Assembly: GCF_009796785.1 (NCBI RefSeq)
Contig: NZ_CP047026.1
Span: forward strand, 496,001-560,000
From: Polaribacter sp. L3A8
Lineage (GTDB): Bacteria > Bacteroidota > Bacteroidia > Flavobacteriales > Flavobacteriaceae
DNA: 64,000 bases
Reading direction: 5' to 3'
Position 1 is the first letter of the stretch. Each line of letters starts with the position of its first letter. The position numbers and the translations under genes are program-made. The notes under the pieces are model-generated. The model saw only the letters and a list, made by a program, of their open reading frames with translations, searched no databases and was not told the DNA's origin. Positions 45,652 to 53,575 of the stretch are shown here, in pieces.

Positions 45652-45993
45652 ATGAAAAAAATTGAAGCAGTTATAAGACCCTCAAAATTAAAAGATGTTC
45701 AGCTTGGTTTAAAAGCAGCAGGAATTCCTTGTAATACGGTAATTCCTGTAAAAGGAAGCGGAATGCAAAAAACATATAAAGAACGATATCGTGGTACTGA
45801 ATTATCTATGATTCTACAAACTAGAATTATGATTATCTGTATTGTTAGTGATGCTAATTTAGAAATAGCCATTAATGTAATTCTAGACAATGCATCTGAA
45901 GGTTTGGTGGGCGATGGAAAAATATTTGTATATCCTGTAGAAGACGCAATAAGAATTAGAACAAGAACCAGAGGAATAGAGGCTATTAAATAA
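45652..45993 (+). CDS. PII nitrogen regulatory protein
   Basis: A 113-residue PII protein. The start MKKIEAVIRPSKLKDVQLGL and the C-terminal GKIFVYPVEDAIRIRTRTRG are diagnostic. The T-loop carries the RYRGTEL segment, in which the Tyr corresponds to the uridylylation site of enterobacterial GlnB/GlnK. The family binds ATP/ADP and 2-oxoglutarate and controls partners such as Amt. Linkage to the amt gene 26 bp upstream argues for a GlnK-type role. Confidence 0.93.
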   Translation: MKKIEAVIRPSKLKDVQLGLKAAGIPCNTVIPVKGSGMQKTYKERYRGTELSMILQTRIMIICIVSDANLEIAINVILDNASEGLVGDGKIFVYPVEDAIRIRTRTRGIEAIK

Positions 45994-46316
45994 ACGTCAT
46001 AATTATAAAAGAGTGTATTCATTTACTTTCTTTTATAAAGTCTATTTAACATAATATAAATTATAGTACATATTTGTATAATGCAATTTTGCGATAATAT
46101 TTAAAGTTAATTGTGTTCTATGATTGTAGAATAAATGTTATAGATTCTATCCAACAATAAATAATATAAGAAATAACACCAAATCCGTTTTTCTAGTTGG
46201 CACTAGAATTGAATATTCGGTACAATGGTCAAATAAATTTCAAATACGCGATTCTACAGATAGTAATATTCTAAATTAATTTGAATAAAAACGAGGTCAA
46301 TATTGAAGGTTATAAA
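45994..46316. other. Intergenic region without recognised features
   Basis: A 323-bp AT-rich gap between the PII gene and the convergent hsdR gene. I see no reading frame, strong hairpin or known repeat in it. Confidence 0.5.
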
Positions 46317-49190
46317 TTATGCAGTCATTCCTGTAACAAATACATCAATAAATTTTTTCATTTTAGAGATAATTCTTTCACCAATTTCACGAGCCTTTAA
46401 AATACTTGGTCTATTTTCTAAACATTTAAAAACGTCTTGTCTAATGGGTTCTTGTCCGTTATACACATAGCTATCAATTAAAGAATTGAATTGTTGTTGA
46501 TCTAAGTTTTCTTCATCACAAATTTTTGATAATGCTAAAACTCGTTCTTGTTGCCAAAATTTTTCAAATTCATCAGTAATAGCATCTACATCATTAATAT
46601 GCGGTAAATTTTCTTCTATGAATTTTTCTATGAGTTCTTTTTTACTTCTTAATTTTACATCACCACCTAATAAATCTATAATTGCTTTTTTCTGTTTTTG
46701 AGCTTCTGTTTTATCTTTTACTTTTATTTTAGATAATAACTGTAAAATATAAACGATATTTATTTCATCCCTATGAATTAATTCTAACTCAAAATCTACA
46801 TCGTTTAAAATTGATGTTTTATGAGTTCTTCTTTGTTCGTCTACAAAATCTTTAATATCTAAATATTCGCTTTTATAGTTTTCAAATGTTTGCTCATCAA
46901 TATCTAAAGTTTTCCAGTCGAAATCTACATAAGATTCTAGAACGTTTTTTGCTCTTAAAAGCCTTCTAAACGCTTGTACAAATTGAAATTTCTGCTCCTC
47001 TCCTACTAAATTATCTACACTTTGGTGAGTTGGTGCAATTGTTAATAATGCTTTTAAGGTTTCATCAAATTTTGTAGCAATATCTTCATAAGGTGGCACA
47101 ATTATAGTTTCATTGGCTTCTTTATTAGAAAACAATGTAATGGCTTCATCTGTAGCCTTTTTTAAGTTTCTAAAACATACAATATTACCTTGAGATTTCT
47201 TTTCTCCTAATATTCTATTGGTTCTAGAAAAAGCCTGAATTAAACCATGTTGTTTTAAATTTTTGTCTACATACAAGGTATTTACTTTTTTAGCATCAAA
47301 GCCAGTAAGCATCATATTTACAACAATAACAATGTCTAAACGGTCTTTAGCATCATTAAAATTCTTCTTTTCTCGTTCTTTTAAACGTTTGCTAATGTCT
47401 TTAAAATACTCTTCAAATAATTTACTGTCTTTTGTAGAAAAACTAGTGTTGTACATCTGGTTATAATCTACAATGTATTCATCTAATTTTTCTCTAGAAT
47501 GGCTAGATTTATAGCTTAATTCACTTTCTGCAGCAACATCAAATTCATCGTCTGGTAAATTATCTTGCGCATCTTCATTTGCTTCATTTGCTCCATAAGA
47601 AAAAATAGTTGCAATTCTTAAATTGTGCTCTCCAGCTAATTTTTTAGCTTTAAAAATATCGTAATATTTAATTAAACTTTTAATATTACTTACAGCAAAC
47701 AAGGCAGAAAAATGTTTATTATCTGTTTTTGTACTGTGGTATTTTATAATATAATCTGCAATTTTTTCTAAACGTTTTTCGTCTTTAAAAACTTCTGTTT
47801 TGTCTATATCTTCTACATCAATATCTAGTAATGTGTTGCTTTTCTTTTTGTAACGTCCTATATATTCTATTCCAAATTTTAATACATTATCATCTCCTAT
47901 TGCATCTGTAATTACATATTTGTGCAAACAGTTGCCAAATAAGTCTTTGGTGGTTCTTTTTCCTAAATCGTTTTTAGATGCATTGTCTGCAAAAATGGGT
48001 GTTCCTGTAAAACCAAATAATTGCGAATTTGTAAAGTAGTCGGTAATTAGTTTGTGCGTTTCTCCAAATTGACTTCTATGGCATTCATCAAAAATAAGTA
48101 TTACGCGCTTATTCTTTAACGTTGTTAATTTCTTCTTATACTGTTCTTTAGAAATAGCATTGTTTAATTTCTGAATGGTTGTTAACACTAATTTAGAATC
48201 GCTTGCGAGTTGTTTTACTAGGTTATTGGTGTTTTTGGTAACATCTACACTATCTTTTTTAAAAGAATTAAATTCTTTCATGGTTTGATAGTCTAAATCT
48301 TTTCTATCTACCACAAACAACACTTTATCTACAGATGGCAAATCCATAATAATCTGACTCGCTTTAAATGATGTTAAGGTTTTACCAGAACCCGTTGTGT
48401 GCCATATATATGCGTTGTCTGTATTGTTTTCTACTTGCGCTACTAGTTTTTCTACTGCATAAAATTGGTATGGTCTTAACACCATTAAAATTTTATGTGT
48501 TTGGTTTCTTACAATATACTTGGCAATCATTTTGCCTAAATGATTTGTATTTAAAAAAGCAGCAGTAAAATGGGTTAATTCTCTAATGTTTTTATTCTGT
48601 ACATCCGACCAGAAAAAGGTTTGTTTTACAGACTGTAACTCATTATTAGCAAGGTATTTTGTGTTTACTCCGTTGCTAATTATAAATAGTTGTACGTATT
48701 GAAATAACCCATGATTAGACCAAAAAGAATGTTTTTGATAACGATTAATCTGATTAAATGCTTCTTTTATTTCTAAACCACGTCTTTTTAATTCTATTTG
48801 TACCAATGGCAAACCATTGACTAATAAAGTAACATCGTATCTATTTTTATAAGTACCTTCTTGGGTGATTTGGTTGGTAACTTGAAACAAATTCGCATTC
48901 CAATTTTCACTATCAAAAAAACGAATATAAGTAGCTTCTCCGTTATCATTTACAAACTGAAAACGACCTCTTAACGTTTTGGCTTTATCAAAAACATTAC
49001 CTTTTTCTAAATGATTTAAAATGGCAGAAAATTCTTTATCTGAAAATGTAAGTTGATTAAACGCTTCTAACTGCCTTTTTAAATTAGAAACCAATGAAAC
49101 AACATCTGTTACAGTTACTTTATGATAGCCTAAACCAACTAATTGTTTAATTAGATTGTTTTCTAGTTGAAGTTCTGATTGTTTGCTCAT
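46317..49190 (-). CDS. hsdR: Type I restriction enzyme, HsdR subunit
   Basis: A 957-residue motor-nuclease subunit. The PD-(D/E)xK nuclease shows Asp119 (RYDVTLLVNG) and QIELK at 131-135. The helicase part has Walker A HTTGSGKT near 264-271, DECH at 368-371 and FGFTGTPIF after it, with the last helicase motif in HGLIQAFSRTNRI. The C-terminal helical region for contact with HsdM follows. With HsdM and HsdS it cuts DNA lacking the host methylation after ATP-driven translocation. The frame is intact. It starts 8 bp after the fic gene on the same strand. Confidence 0.95.
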   Translation of the reverse strand: MSKQSELQLENNLIKQLVGLGYHKVTVTDVVSLVSNLKRQLEAFNQLTFSDKEFSAILNHLEKGNVFDKAKTLRGRFQFVNDNGEATYIRFFDSENWNANLFQVTNQITQEGTYKNRYDVTLLVNGLPLVQIELKRRGLEIKEAFNQINRYQKHSFWSNHGLFQYVQLFIISNGVNTKYLANNELQSVKQTFFWSDVQNKNIRELTHFTAAFLNTNHLGKMIAKYIVRNQTHKILMVLRPYQFYAVEKLVAQVENNTDNAYIWHTTGSGKTLTSFKASQIIMDLPSVDKVLFVVDRKDLDYQTMKEFNSFKKDSVDVTKNTNNLVKQLASDSKLVLTTIQKLNNAISKEQYKKKLTTLKNKRVILIFDECHRSQFGETHKLITDYFTNSQLFGFTGTPIFADNASKNDLGKRTTKDLFGNCLHKYVITDAIGDDNVLKFGIEYIGRYKKKSNTLLDIDVEDIDKTEVFKDEKRLEKIADYIIKYHSTKTDNKHFSALFAVSNIKSLIKYYDIFKAKKLAGEHNLRIATIFSYGANEANEDAQDNLPDDEFDVAAESELSYKSSHSREKLDEYIVDYNQMYNTSFSTKDSKLFEEYFKDISKRLKEREKKNFNDAKDRLDIVIVVNMMLTGFDAKKVNTLYVDKNLKQHGLIQAFSRTNRILGEKKSQGNIVCFRNLKKATDEAITLFSNKEANETIIVPPYEDIATKFDETLKALLTIAPTHQSVDNLVGEEQKFQFVQAFRRLLRAKNVLESYVDFDWKTLDIDEQTFENYKSEYLDIKDFVDEQRRTHKTSILNDVDFELELIHRDEINIVYILQLLSKIKVKDKTEAQKQKKAIIDLLGGDVKLRSKKELIEKFIEENLPHINDVDAITDEFEKFWQQERVLALSKICDEENLDQQQFNSLIDSYVYNGQEPIRQDVFKCLENRPSILKAREIGERIISKMKKFIDVFVTGMTA

Positions 49191-49198
49191 AAACTGAT

Positions 49199-50728
49199 TT
49201 AAAAAATTTGCTTATAATTTAATTCTATAGCTTTAATTTCAGTAGCTTTTAATGCTGAAAACTCCTTTTGTAAAGCTCTTTTTGATAATATACCTTCGTT
49301 TTGTTCTAGAAAACGAACCAATAATGCAACCATTTTATCAGGCATTTCAAAATGATTATCTATATACTTTTTAAATACATCATATTTTTGTAAATAGTTT
49401 ACTTCTTCCGGAATTACTCTTTCTAAAGTATCTTCTACACAGTCATATAAAAATTCTGCTTGTTTTGTTGCATTAAAATAACGGTAAAAATCAATGGTTT
49501 TATTTGCAACTTCTACACTATGGTCTTTCGTTTCTTTCCAAGAAATATAATCTAACAAAGGATGTGAATATTCTTCTAAAACATTTTTATAATCGTTTAT
49601 ATGATCTAATATTGATGATGATACGGGAAAAATTACGCCTTGTTGTGTAAACGCCTTTTTTGCTAAAACATGATGAATTATATACCGATGTAAACGACCA
49701 TTACCATCTACAAAAGGATGCATAAAAACAAAACCAAATGCTATAGTAGTAGCTGCTAAAACTGCGTCATAAGTTTCATCTTGTAAAATCTCATTTGTTG
49801 CCGTTAACCCATTTAATAATGGTGTTAAATCTTCATATTTTGCAGAAATATGATCTGGAATTGGTTCTCCTGTACTTCTATCATGTTCACCTATAAAACC
49901 ACCTTCTGTGCGCAAACCCATTTTTGTAAAGCGGCTATTTTCTATGACTATTTGTTGTAAACGTTCTAATTCTGAAATACTTAATTTTTTAGAACCTGCT
50001 TGTCCAATTGCTTTTCCCCAACGAATTGCTCTATTGTTTGTGGGTTTTTCTCCCTCTATGGTAAAAGATGCTTTAGAGTCTTTTAGTAACAAAAATGAAG
50101 ATGCTCGTTGTAATACGTCTTTATGAATACTATTTAGAAAAACATTTTTTTTACTAGCAACATTGGCGCTAATATGATTTTCTAGTTTTTCGGTTTTAAA
50201 AATTAACGGACAAAAATCTACTGTTCCTGGAAGATTATTTACAATACGATGTCTAGAAGATCTTATTCCTTTTACACCATATTGTAATTTTTTATCTAAT
50301 AAAGAAACAAAGTTCCCACTAGTTAAATCTTTTATATTTAATTTAATTCCAAAAAACCATTCGTACAAAAACCAAATTCTACGACTATATTGTCCTAATA
50401 ATTCTAAAGTAATAATGTTTTCTATTTCTTGTTGTGGTATTTTTTCGAATAGTTTTTTTAAGACTAATAAGTTAACTCCTTCATATTTTAAGGCAAATAT
50501 AAGTTGCTTGTAAAGTGTTTCTTCTGGTTGATGTCTAGATGTAAATACTTTAAAATTTTCTGTAGTGTACTTTCTCTTTTTAAAACTAATTAATGCCAAT
50601 TGATTTGGTATTGGCACTTCTAAATTATAGGCTTCAATAATAGCTCCATAACCTACTAAATAGGCTTCTTCTGGTGCTGTTTTACCGCGAAAAACAGTTA
50701 TTTTAAGTGAAAAAGGCTTATTATTCAT
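49199..50728 (-). CDS. Fic-family protein in the type I R-M locus
   Basis: A 509-residue protein from the ATG at 50728. The Fic motif HPFVDGNGRLHR begins at about His337, with all key residues for AMP transfer present. A possible N-terminal inhibitory motif FTIEGEKPTNN (the S/TxxxE/G N type) lies upstream. A C-terminal winged-helix-like region may bind DNA. Fic proteins between hsdS and hsdR recur in Bacteroidota, but their role is not settled. It could modulate the R-M complex or another target. An upstream frame to 50830 only translates short tandem repeats and is rejected. Confidence 0.88.
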   Translation of the reverse strand: MNNKPFSLKITVFRGKTAPEEAYLVGYGAIIEAYNLEVPIPNQLALISFKKRKYTTENFKVFTSRHQPEETLYKQLIFALKYEGVNLLVLKKLFEKIPQQEIENIITLELLGQYSRRIWFLYEWFFGIKLNIKDLTSGNFVSLLDKKLQYGVKGIRSSRHRIVNNLPGTVDFCPLIFKTEKLENHISANVASKKNVFLNSIHKDVLQRASSFLLLKDSKASFTIEGEKPTNNRAIRWGKAIGQAGSKKLSISELERLQQIVIENSRFTKMGLRTEGGFIGEHDRSTGEPIPDHISAKYEDLTPLLNGLTATNEILQDETYDAVLAATTIAFGFVFMHPFVDGNGRLHRYIIHHVLAKKAFTQQGVIFPVSSSILDHINDYKNVLEEYSHPLLDYISWKETKDHSVEVANKTIDFYRYFNATKQAEFLYDCVEDTLERVIPEEVNYLQKYDVFKKYIDNHFEMPDKMVALLVRFLEQNEGILSKRALQKEFSALKATEIKAIELNYKQIF

Positions 50729-50825
50729 TGATTTTGGTGAAAAATAGTTTTTTAAATTTTGGTGAAAAACACTTACAATTAGTGAAAAACACTTATAATT
50801 TACAGTAATTGGTGAAAAATACTTA
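50706..50825 (-). repeat. Five phased GTGAAAAA repeats at the fic start
   Basis: Copies of (G/A)GTGAAAAA begin at 50706, 50736, 50761, 50781 and 50811, spaced 30, 25, 20 and 30 bp. Most continue CACTTA or TACTTA. They cover the promoter region and the first codons of fic and could bind a regulator in phase with the helix. Confidence 0.6.
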
Positions 50826-50895
50826 TTCAAATATAACTAAAAAACGTGCGAAACTCTTAAAAAAGATGCGTAAAACATTGTTTTTCTTTCCTTCT

Positions 50896-51095
50896 GTCAT
50901 TGCGAGGCTTTTTTGCCGAAGCAATCTGTTTGAGTCCTCTGTTATTGCGAGTTAGTTATTGCGAGGTACGAAGCAAAGCAATCTGTTTGTTGGGTTTCCT
51001 ACTCTTGTTTTAACCCGTATGCATTTTCTGTATGTTTTTACTCTTGCGTTCTCACTCTTGCGTGGGATTGCTTTGTCGTGCCTCCTCGCAATGAC
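50896..51095. repeat. REP-like type A elements left of the GIY-YIG gene
   Basis: Several arms of GTCATTGCGAGG and GAAGCAATCTG (from 50896 and from about 50955), then an inner GTTGGGTTTCCT stretch and a closing arm GGGATTGCTTTGTCGTGCCT ending CGCAATGAC at 51095. The closing arm ends 8 bp from the GIY-YIG stop codon. Confidence 0.85.
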
Positions 51096-51102
51096 GAGTA
51101 CG

Positions 51103-51390
51103 TTAACACTCATAAAACAATTCCTCCCATTCCGGATTCATACTTTCTATTAATGCAATTTTTTGCGCTCTATTTCCTCCTTTTAACTGCTTTTCTCTTG
51201 CAATTGCATCACCAATCATTTGAAAAGATTCATAATAAACTAATTTACTTAAATTATATCTGGCTGTAAAAGATTTTTTATCAATTTTAGATTGATGTTG
51301 TTTTATTCGCTGCTCTAAATCGGCTGTAACACCAATGTATAAAGTGGTGTTGTTTTTGTTGGTTAGTATGTAAATGAATCCTGGTTTCAT
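51103..51390 (-). CDS. Small GIY-YIG nuclease, bracketed by REP arms
   Basis: A 95-residue GIY-YIG domain protein (UvrC N-terminal/YhbQ-like). FIYILTNKNNTTLYIGVT carries the two Tyr of the GIY-YIG motif, followed by a catalytic-type Arg in DLEQRIKQH and Glu in AIAREKQLKGG, so all main active-site positions are filled. It should be a single-strand nicking-type nuclease. A REP arm ends 8 bp beyond its stop, and REP sequence resumes about 12 bp before its start. This arrangement recalls REP-associated transposases (RAYT), with a different nuclease fold. Whether it acts on REPs is inference. Confidence 0.85.
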   Translation of the reverse strand: MKPGFIYILTNKNNTTLYIGVTADLEQRIKQHQSKIDKKSFTARYNLSKLVYYESFQMIGDAIAREKQLKGGNRAQKIALIESMNPEWEELFYEC

Positions 51391-51426
51391 AATCTAATAC
51401 GTCATTGCAAATAAACTTAATTAACA

Positions 51427-52134
51427 CTCGTCATTGCGAAGAATGAAGCAATCTGCTCGTTGGGTTTCCTGCATTTTATTAAACAAACATCTGTTGCAAC
51501 AACCTTTTTTTAAACGCTTGTGTTCTCACTCTTGTGTGGGATTGCTTCATTCTTCGCAATGACACTCATGCGCTCGTCATTGCTTTAAAACTCGTCATTG
51601 CGAGGCACGAAGCAATCTGTTCGTTGGGTTTCCTGCATTTTATTTAACAAACATCTGTTGCAACAACCTTTTTTTAAACGCTTGTGTTCTCACTCTTGTG
51701 TGGGATTGCTTCATTCTTCGCAATGACACTCATGCGCTCGTCATTGCTTTAAAACTCGTCATTGCGAAGAATGAAGCAATCTGTTCGTTGGGTTTCCTGC
51801 GTTTTATTAAACAAACATTTGCTGCAACAACCTTTTTTTAAACGCTTGTGTTCTCATTCTTGTTTGGGATTGCTTCATTCTTCGCAATGACACTCATGCG
51901 CTCGTCATTGCTTTAAAACTCGTCATTGCGAGGCACGAAGCAATCTGTTCGTTGGGTTTCCTGCATTTTATTTAACAAACATCTGTTGCAACAACCTTTT
52001 TTTAAACGCTTGTGTTCTCACTCTTGTGTGGGATTGCTTCATTCTTCGCAATGACACTCATGCGCTCGTCATTGCTTTAAAACTCGTCATTGCGAAGAAT
52101 GAAGCAATCTGCTCGTTGGGTTTCCTGCTCTTTC
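51427..52134. repeat. 164-bp tandem array built from REP arms and hsdS tails
   Basis: Four full units start at 51427, 51591, 51755 and 51919, and a fifth runs into the hsdS 3' end from 52083. The period is exactly 164 bp. Each unit has an opening arm GTCATTGCGA, GTTGGGTTTCCT, a 46-bp copy of the hsdS 3' end including the stop, and a closing arm GATTGCTTCATTCTTCGCAA. Units 2 and 4 appear identical, and units 1 and 3 have fully complementary arms. Nothing here looks like an independent gene. Confidence 0.9.
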
Positions 52135-53523
52135 TTAAACAAACATTTGCTGCAACAACCCTTTTTTAAACGCTTGTGTTTTTTCTATTTGTGTTTGTAC
52201 ATTTTCTATTTTTGTATCGATAGCACTTAAATAAGTAGCTATTTTTTGTTGTTCTTTTAGGGATGGAACAGATATTTTTAATAATTTTATATCTTTTCCA
52301 CTAACGGCTGTAAACGTACTTCCTTGTTCTAAACTAATCCATTTTAATTCATAGCTTAATAAAAATTGATATAAAAACTCAATATTAGAATTTTTATTAT
52401 TTTTAATAGAACAAACTCCTCTACCAATACAAGCATTATGTAAAGATTTAGCTATTGAACCAACAGGTGCTCTAACAGTTAAAATTAAATCACCTATTTC
52501 ACAAGTTTTTGTAGGTTCATTTGTCCATTGTCTTGGGCTTGTAATTCTTCCTTTAATATCTGCGTTTCCTTGGATTAGAAAAGAACCTTTACCTTTTTCA
52601 TTATATGATTTTGAGTCTGGTGATTGCCCCATAGTTATTATAGAAACCTCCCCCAACTTCTTCTCTTCCCAATCAGGGAAAGAGGTTTGTGCATTTTTCG
52701 AATTAGAGATTGCTTCGTCCTTTGTCCTCGCAATGACGTTTGTATTGGTATCCTCTGGTTTAAAACGCAATTGCTGACTAAACAATTGTTGCATTGCACC
52801 TTTTTTATAGTTTTCTAATAACTGCTTTTTAGTGGTGAGTTGTTGTATTTTGGTATCTACGGATGTTAAAAATGATGCTATTTTATGTTGTTCTGGAATA
52901 CTCGTTAATTTAACAAAGACTTTACTCAAACTATCTTGACCAACATTATATCTTGTACTGCCTCCACTTTTTGTAGTTACTTCCTTTCTTGCTGATGAAG
53001 TTTTTAGTAAATAATTCATAAAATATGGATTATAATCTACTTTTTTTCTTCCTCTAATCACAAATCCACCAAATACAGCTCTTTTATTTTCATCAACATA
53101 AACATTGGCTTGTCCTACTTCTTCCCTTGTTTCTGAGCTTCTTTGAAAAAGTACATCACCATAAACTACTTCATTTTTTTCCAGTTCTTTTTCTGTAACT
53201 TCTACTTTTCCTATAATTGAATTATAAGTAATTACAGATTCACCAATAATATCAAGGACATTAATAAATTTTATACCAGAACCATATTTTTCTTTATCAG
53301 AATTTAAACCATTTTTAAAAGTGAATAAATTTCCTAAAGTGGTTTCTTCCCAATCACCATCAAATTCCTTAAAGCGAAGTTTAGGAATTAAAGAAACAGA
53401 TTGCTTTGTCGTTCCTCCTCGCAATGACAAAACCTCTTGCAATTCGTCATTGCGAGGCACGAAGCAATCTGTTTGTTGATTACTTGTATTCTTTATTGTT
53501 ATTTTGTTTTCGTCTTTCATCAT
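52135..53523 (-). CDS. hsdS: Type I R-M specificity subunit HsdS with in-frame REP insertions
   Basis: A 462-residue specificity subunit with two target recognition domains: TRD1 about residues 55-200 and TRD2 about 285-415. Each opens with the WEE-x-x-LG motif and is followed by a conserved helical spacer (QKIASFLTSVDTKIQQL and QQKIATYLSAIDTKIENV). Residues about 18-43 (CFVPRNDE, then LSLRGGTTKQS) and about 263-273 (VIARTKDEAISN) are translations of REP palindromes. Each sits just before a TRD. The frame stays open throughout. It lies 52 bp after hsdM. The last 46 bp recur in the downstream tandem array. Confidence 0.92.
   Translation of the reverse strand: MMKDENKITIKNTSNQQTDCFVPRNDELQEVLSLRGGTTKQSVSLIPKLRFKEFDGDWEETTLGNLFTFKNGLNSDKEKYGSGIKFINVLDIIGESVITYNSIIGKVEVTEKELEKNEVVYGDVLFQRSSETREEVGQANVYVDENKRAVFGGFVIRGRKKVDYNPYFMNYLLKTSSARKEVTTKSGGSTRYNVGQDSLSKVFVKLTSIPEQHKIASFLTSVDTKIQQLTTKKQLLENYKKGAMQQLFSQQLRFKPEDTNTNVIARTKDEAISNSKNAQTSFPDWEEKKLGEVSIITMGQSPDSKSYNEKGKGSFLIQGNADIKGRITSPRQWTNEPTKTCEIGDLILTVRAPVGSIAKSLHNACIGRGVCSIKNNKNSNIEFLYQFLLSYELKWISLEQGSTFTAVSGKDIKLLKISVPSLKEQQKIATYLSAIDTKIENVQTQIEKTQAFKKGLLQQMFV
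52705..52737 (-). repeat. REP type A arm inside hsdS, before TRD2
   Basis: AGATTGCTTCGTCC...CCTCGCAATGAC lies in the coding sequence, in frame, in the linker between the first spacer and TRD2. Confidence 0.85.
53396..53472 (-). repeat. REP type A inverted pair inside hsdS, before TRD1
   Basis: Both arms are present: ACAGATTGCTTTGTC...CGCAATGAC at 53396-53428 and GTCATTGCGAGGCACGAAGC at 53446-53472. They are translated as the N-terminal extension ahead of TRD1. Confidence 0.88.
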
Positions 53524-53526
53524 AAA

Positions 53527-53565
53527 CAGATTGCTTCACTTTCACTGCGTTTCGTTCGCAATGAC
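53527..53565. repeat. REP type A remnant between hsdM and hsdS
   Basis: CAGATTGCTTCACTTTCACT to CGCAATGACG is a diverged REP arm that fills most of the 52-bp gap between the two genes. Confidence 0.75.
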
Positions 53566-53575
53566 GCGTATAAAA

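Noticed and set aside
50729..50830. N-terminal extension of the Fic protein
   Set aside because: It translates the GTGAAAAA repeats and has no counterpart in the family.
50959..51269. Two open frames on the plus strand across and beside the GIY-YIG gene
   Set aside because: One is REP translation. The other is antisense to the GIY-YIG gene, which has a full nuclease motif.
51427..52134. Regular repeat array as a possible CRISPR
   Set aside because: The 164-bp units repeat over their whole length, with no variable spacers, and are made of REP arms and a gene tail. No cas gene is near.
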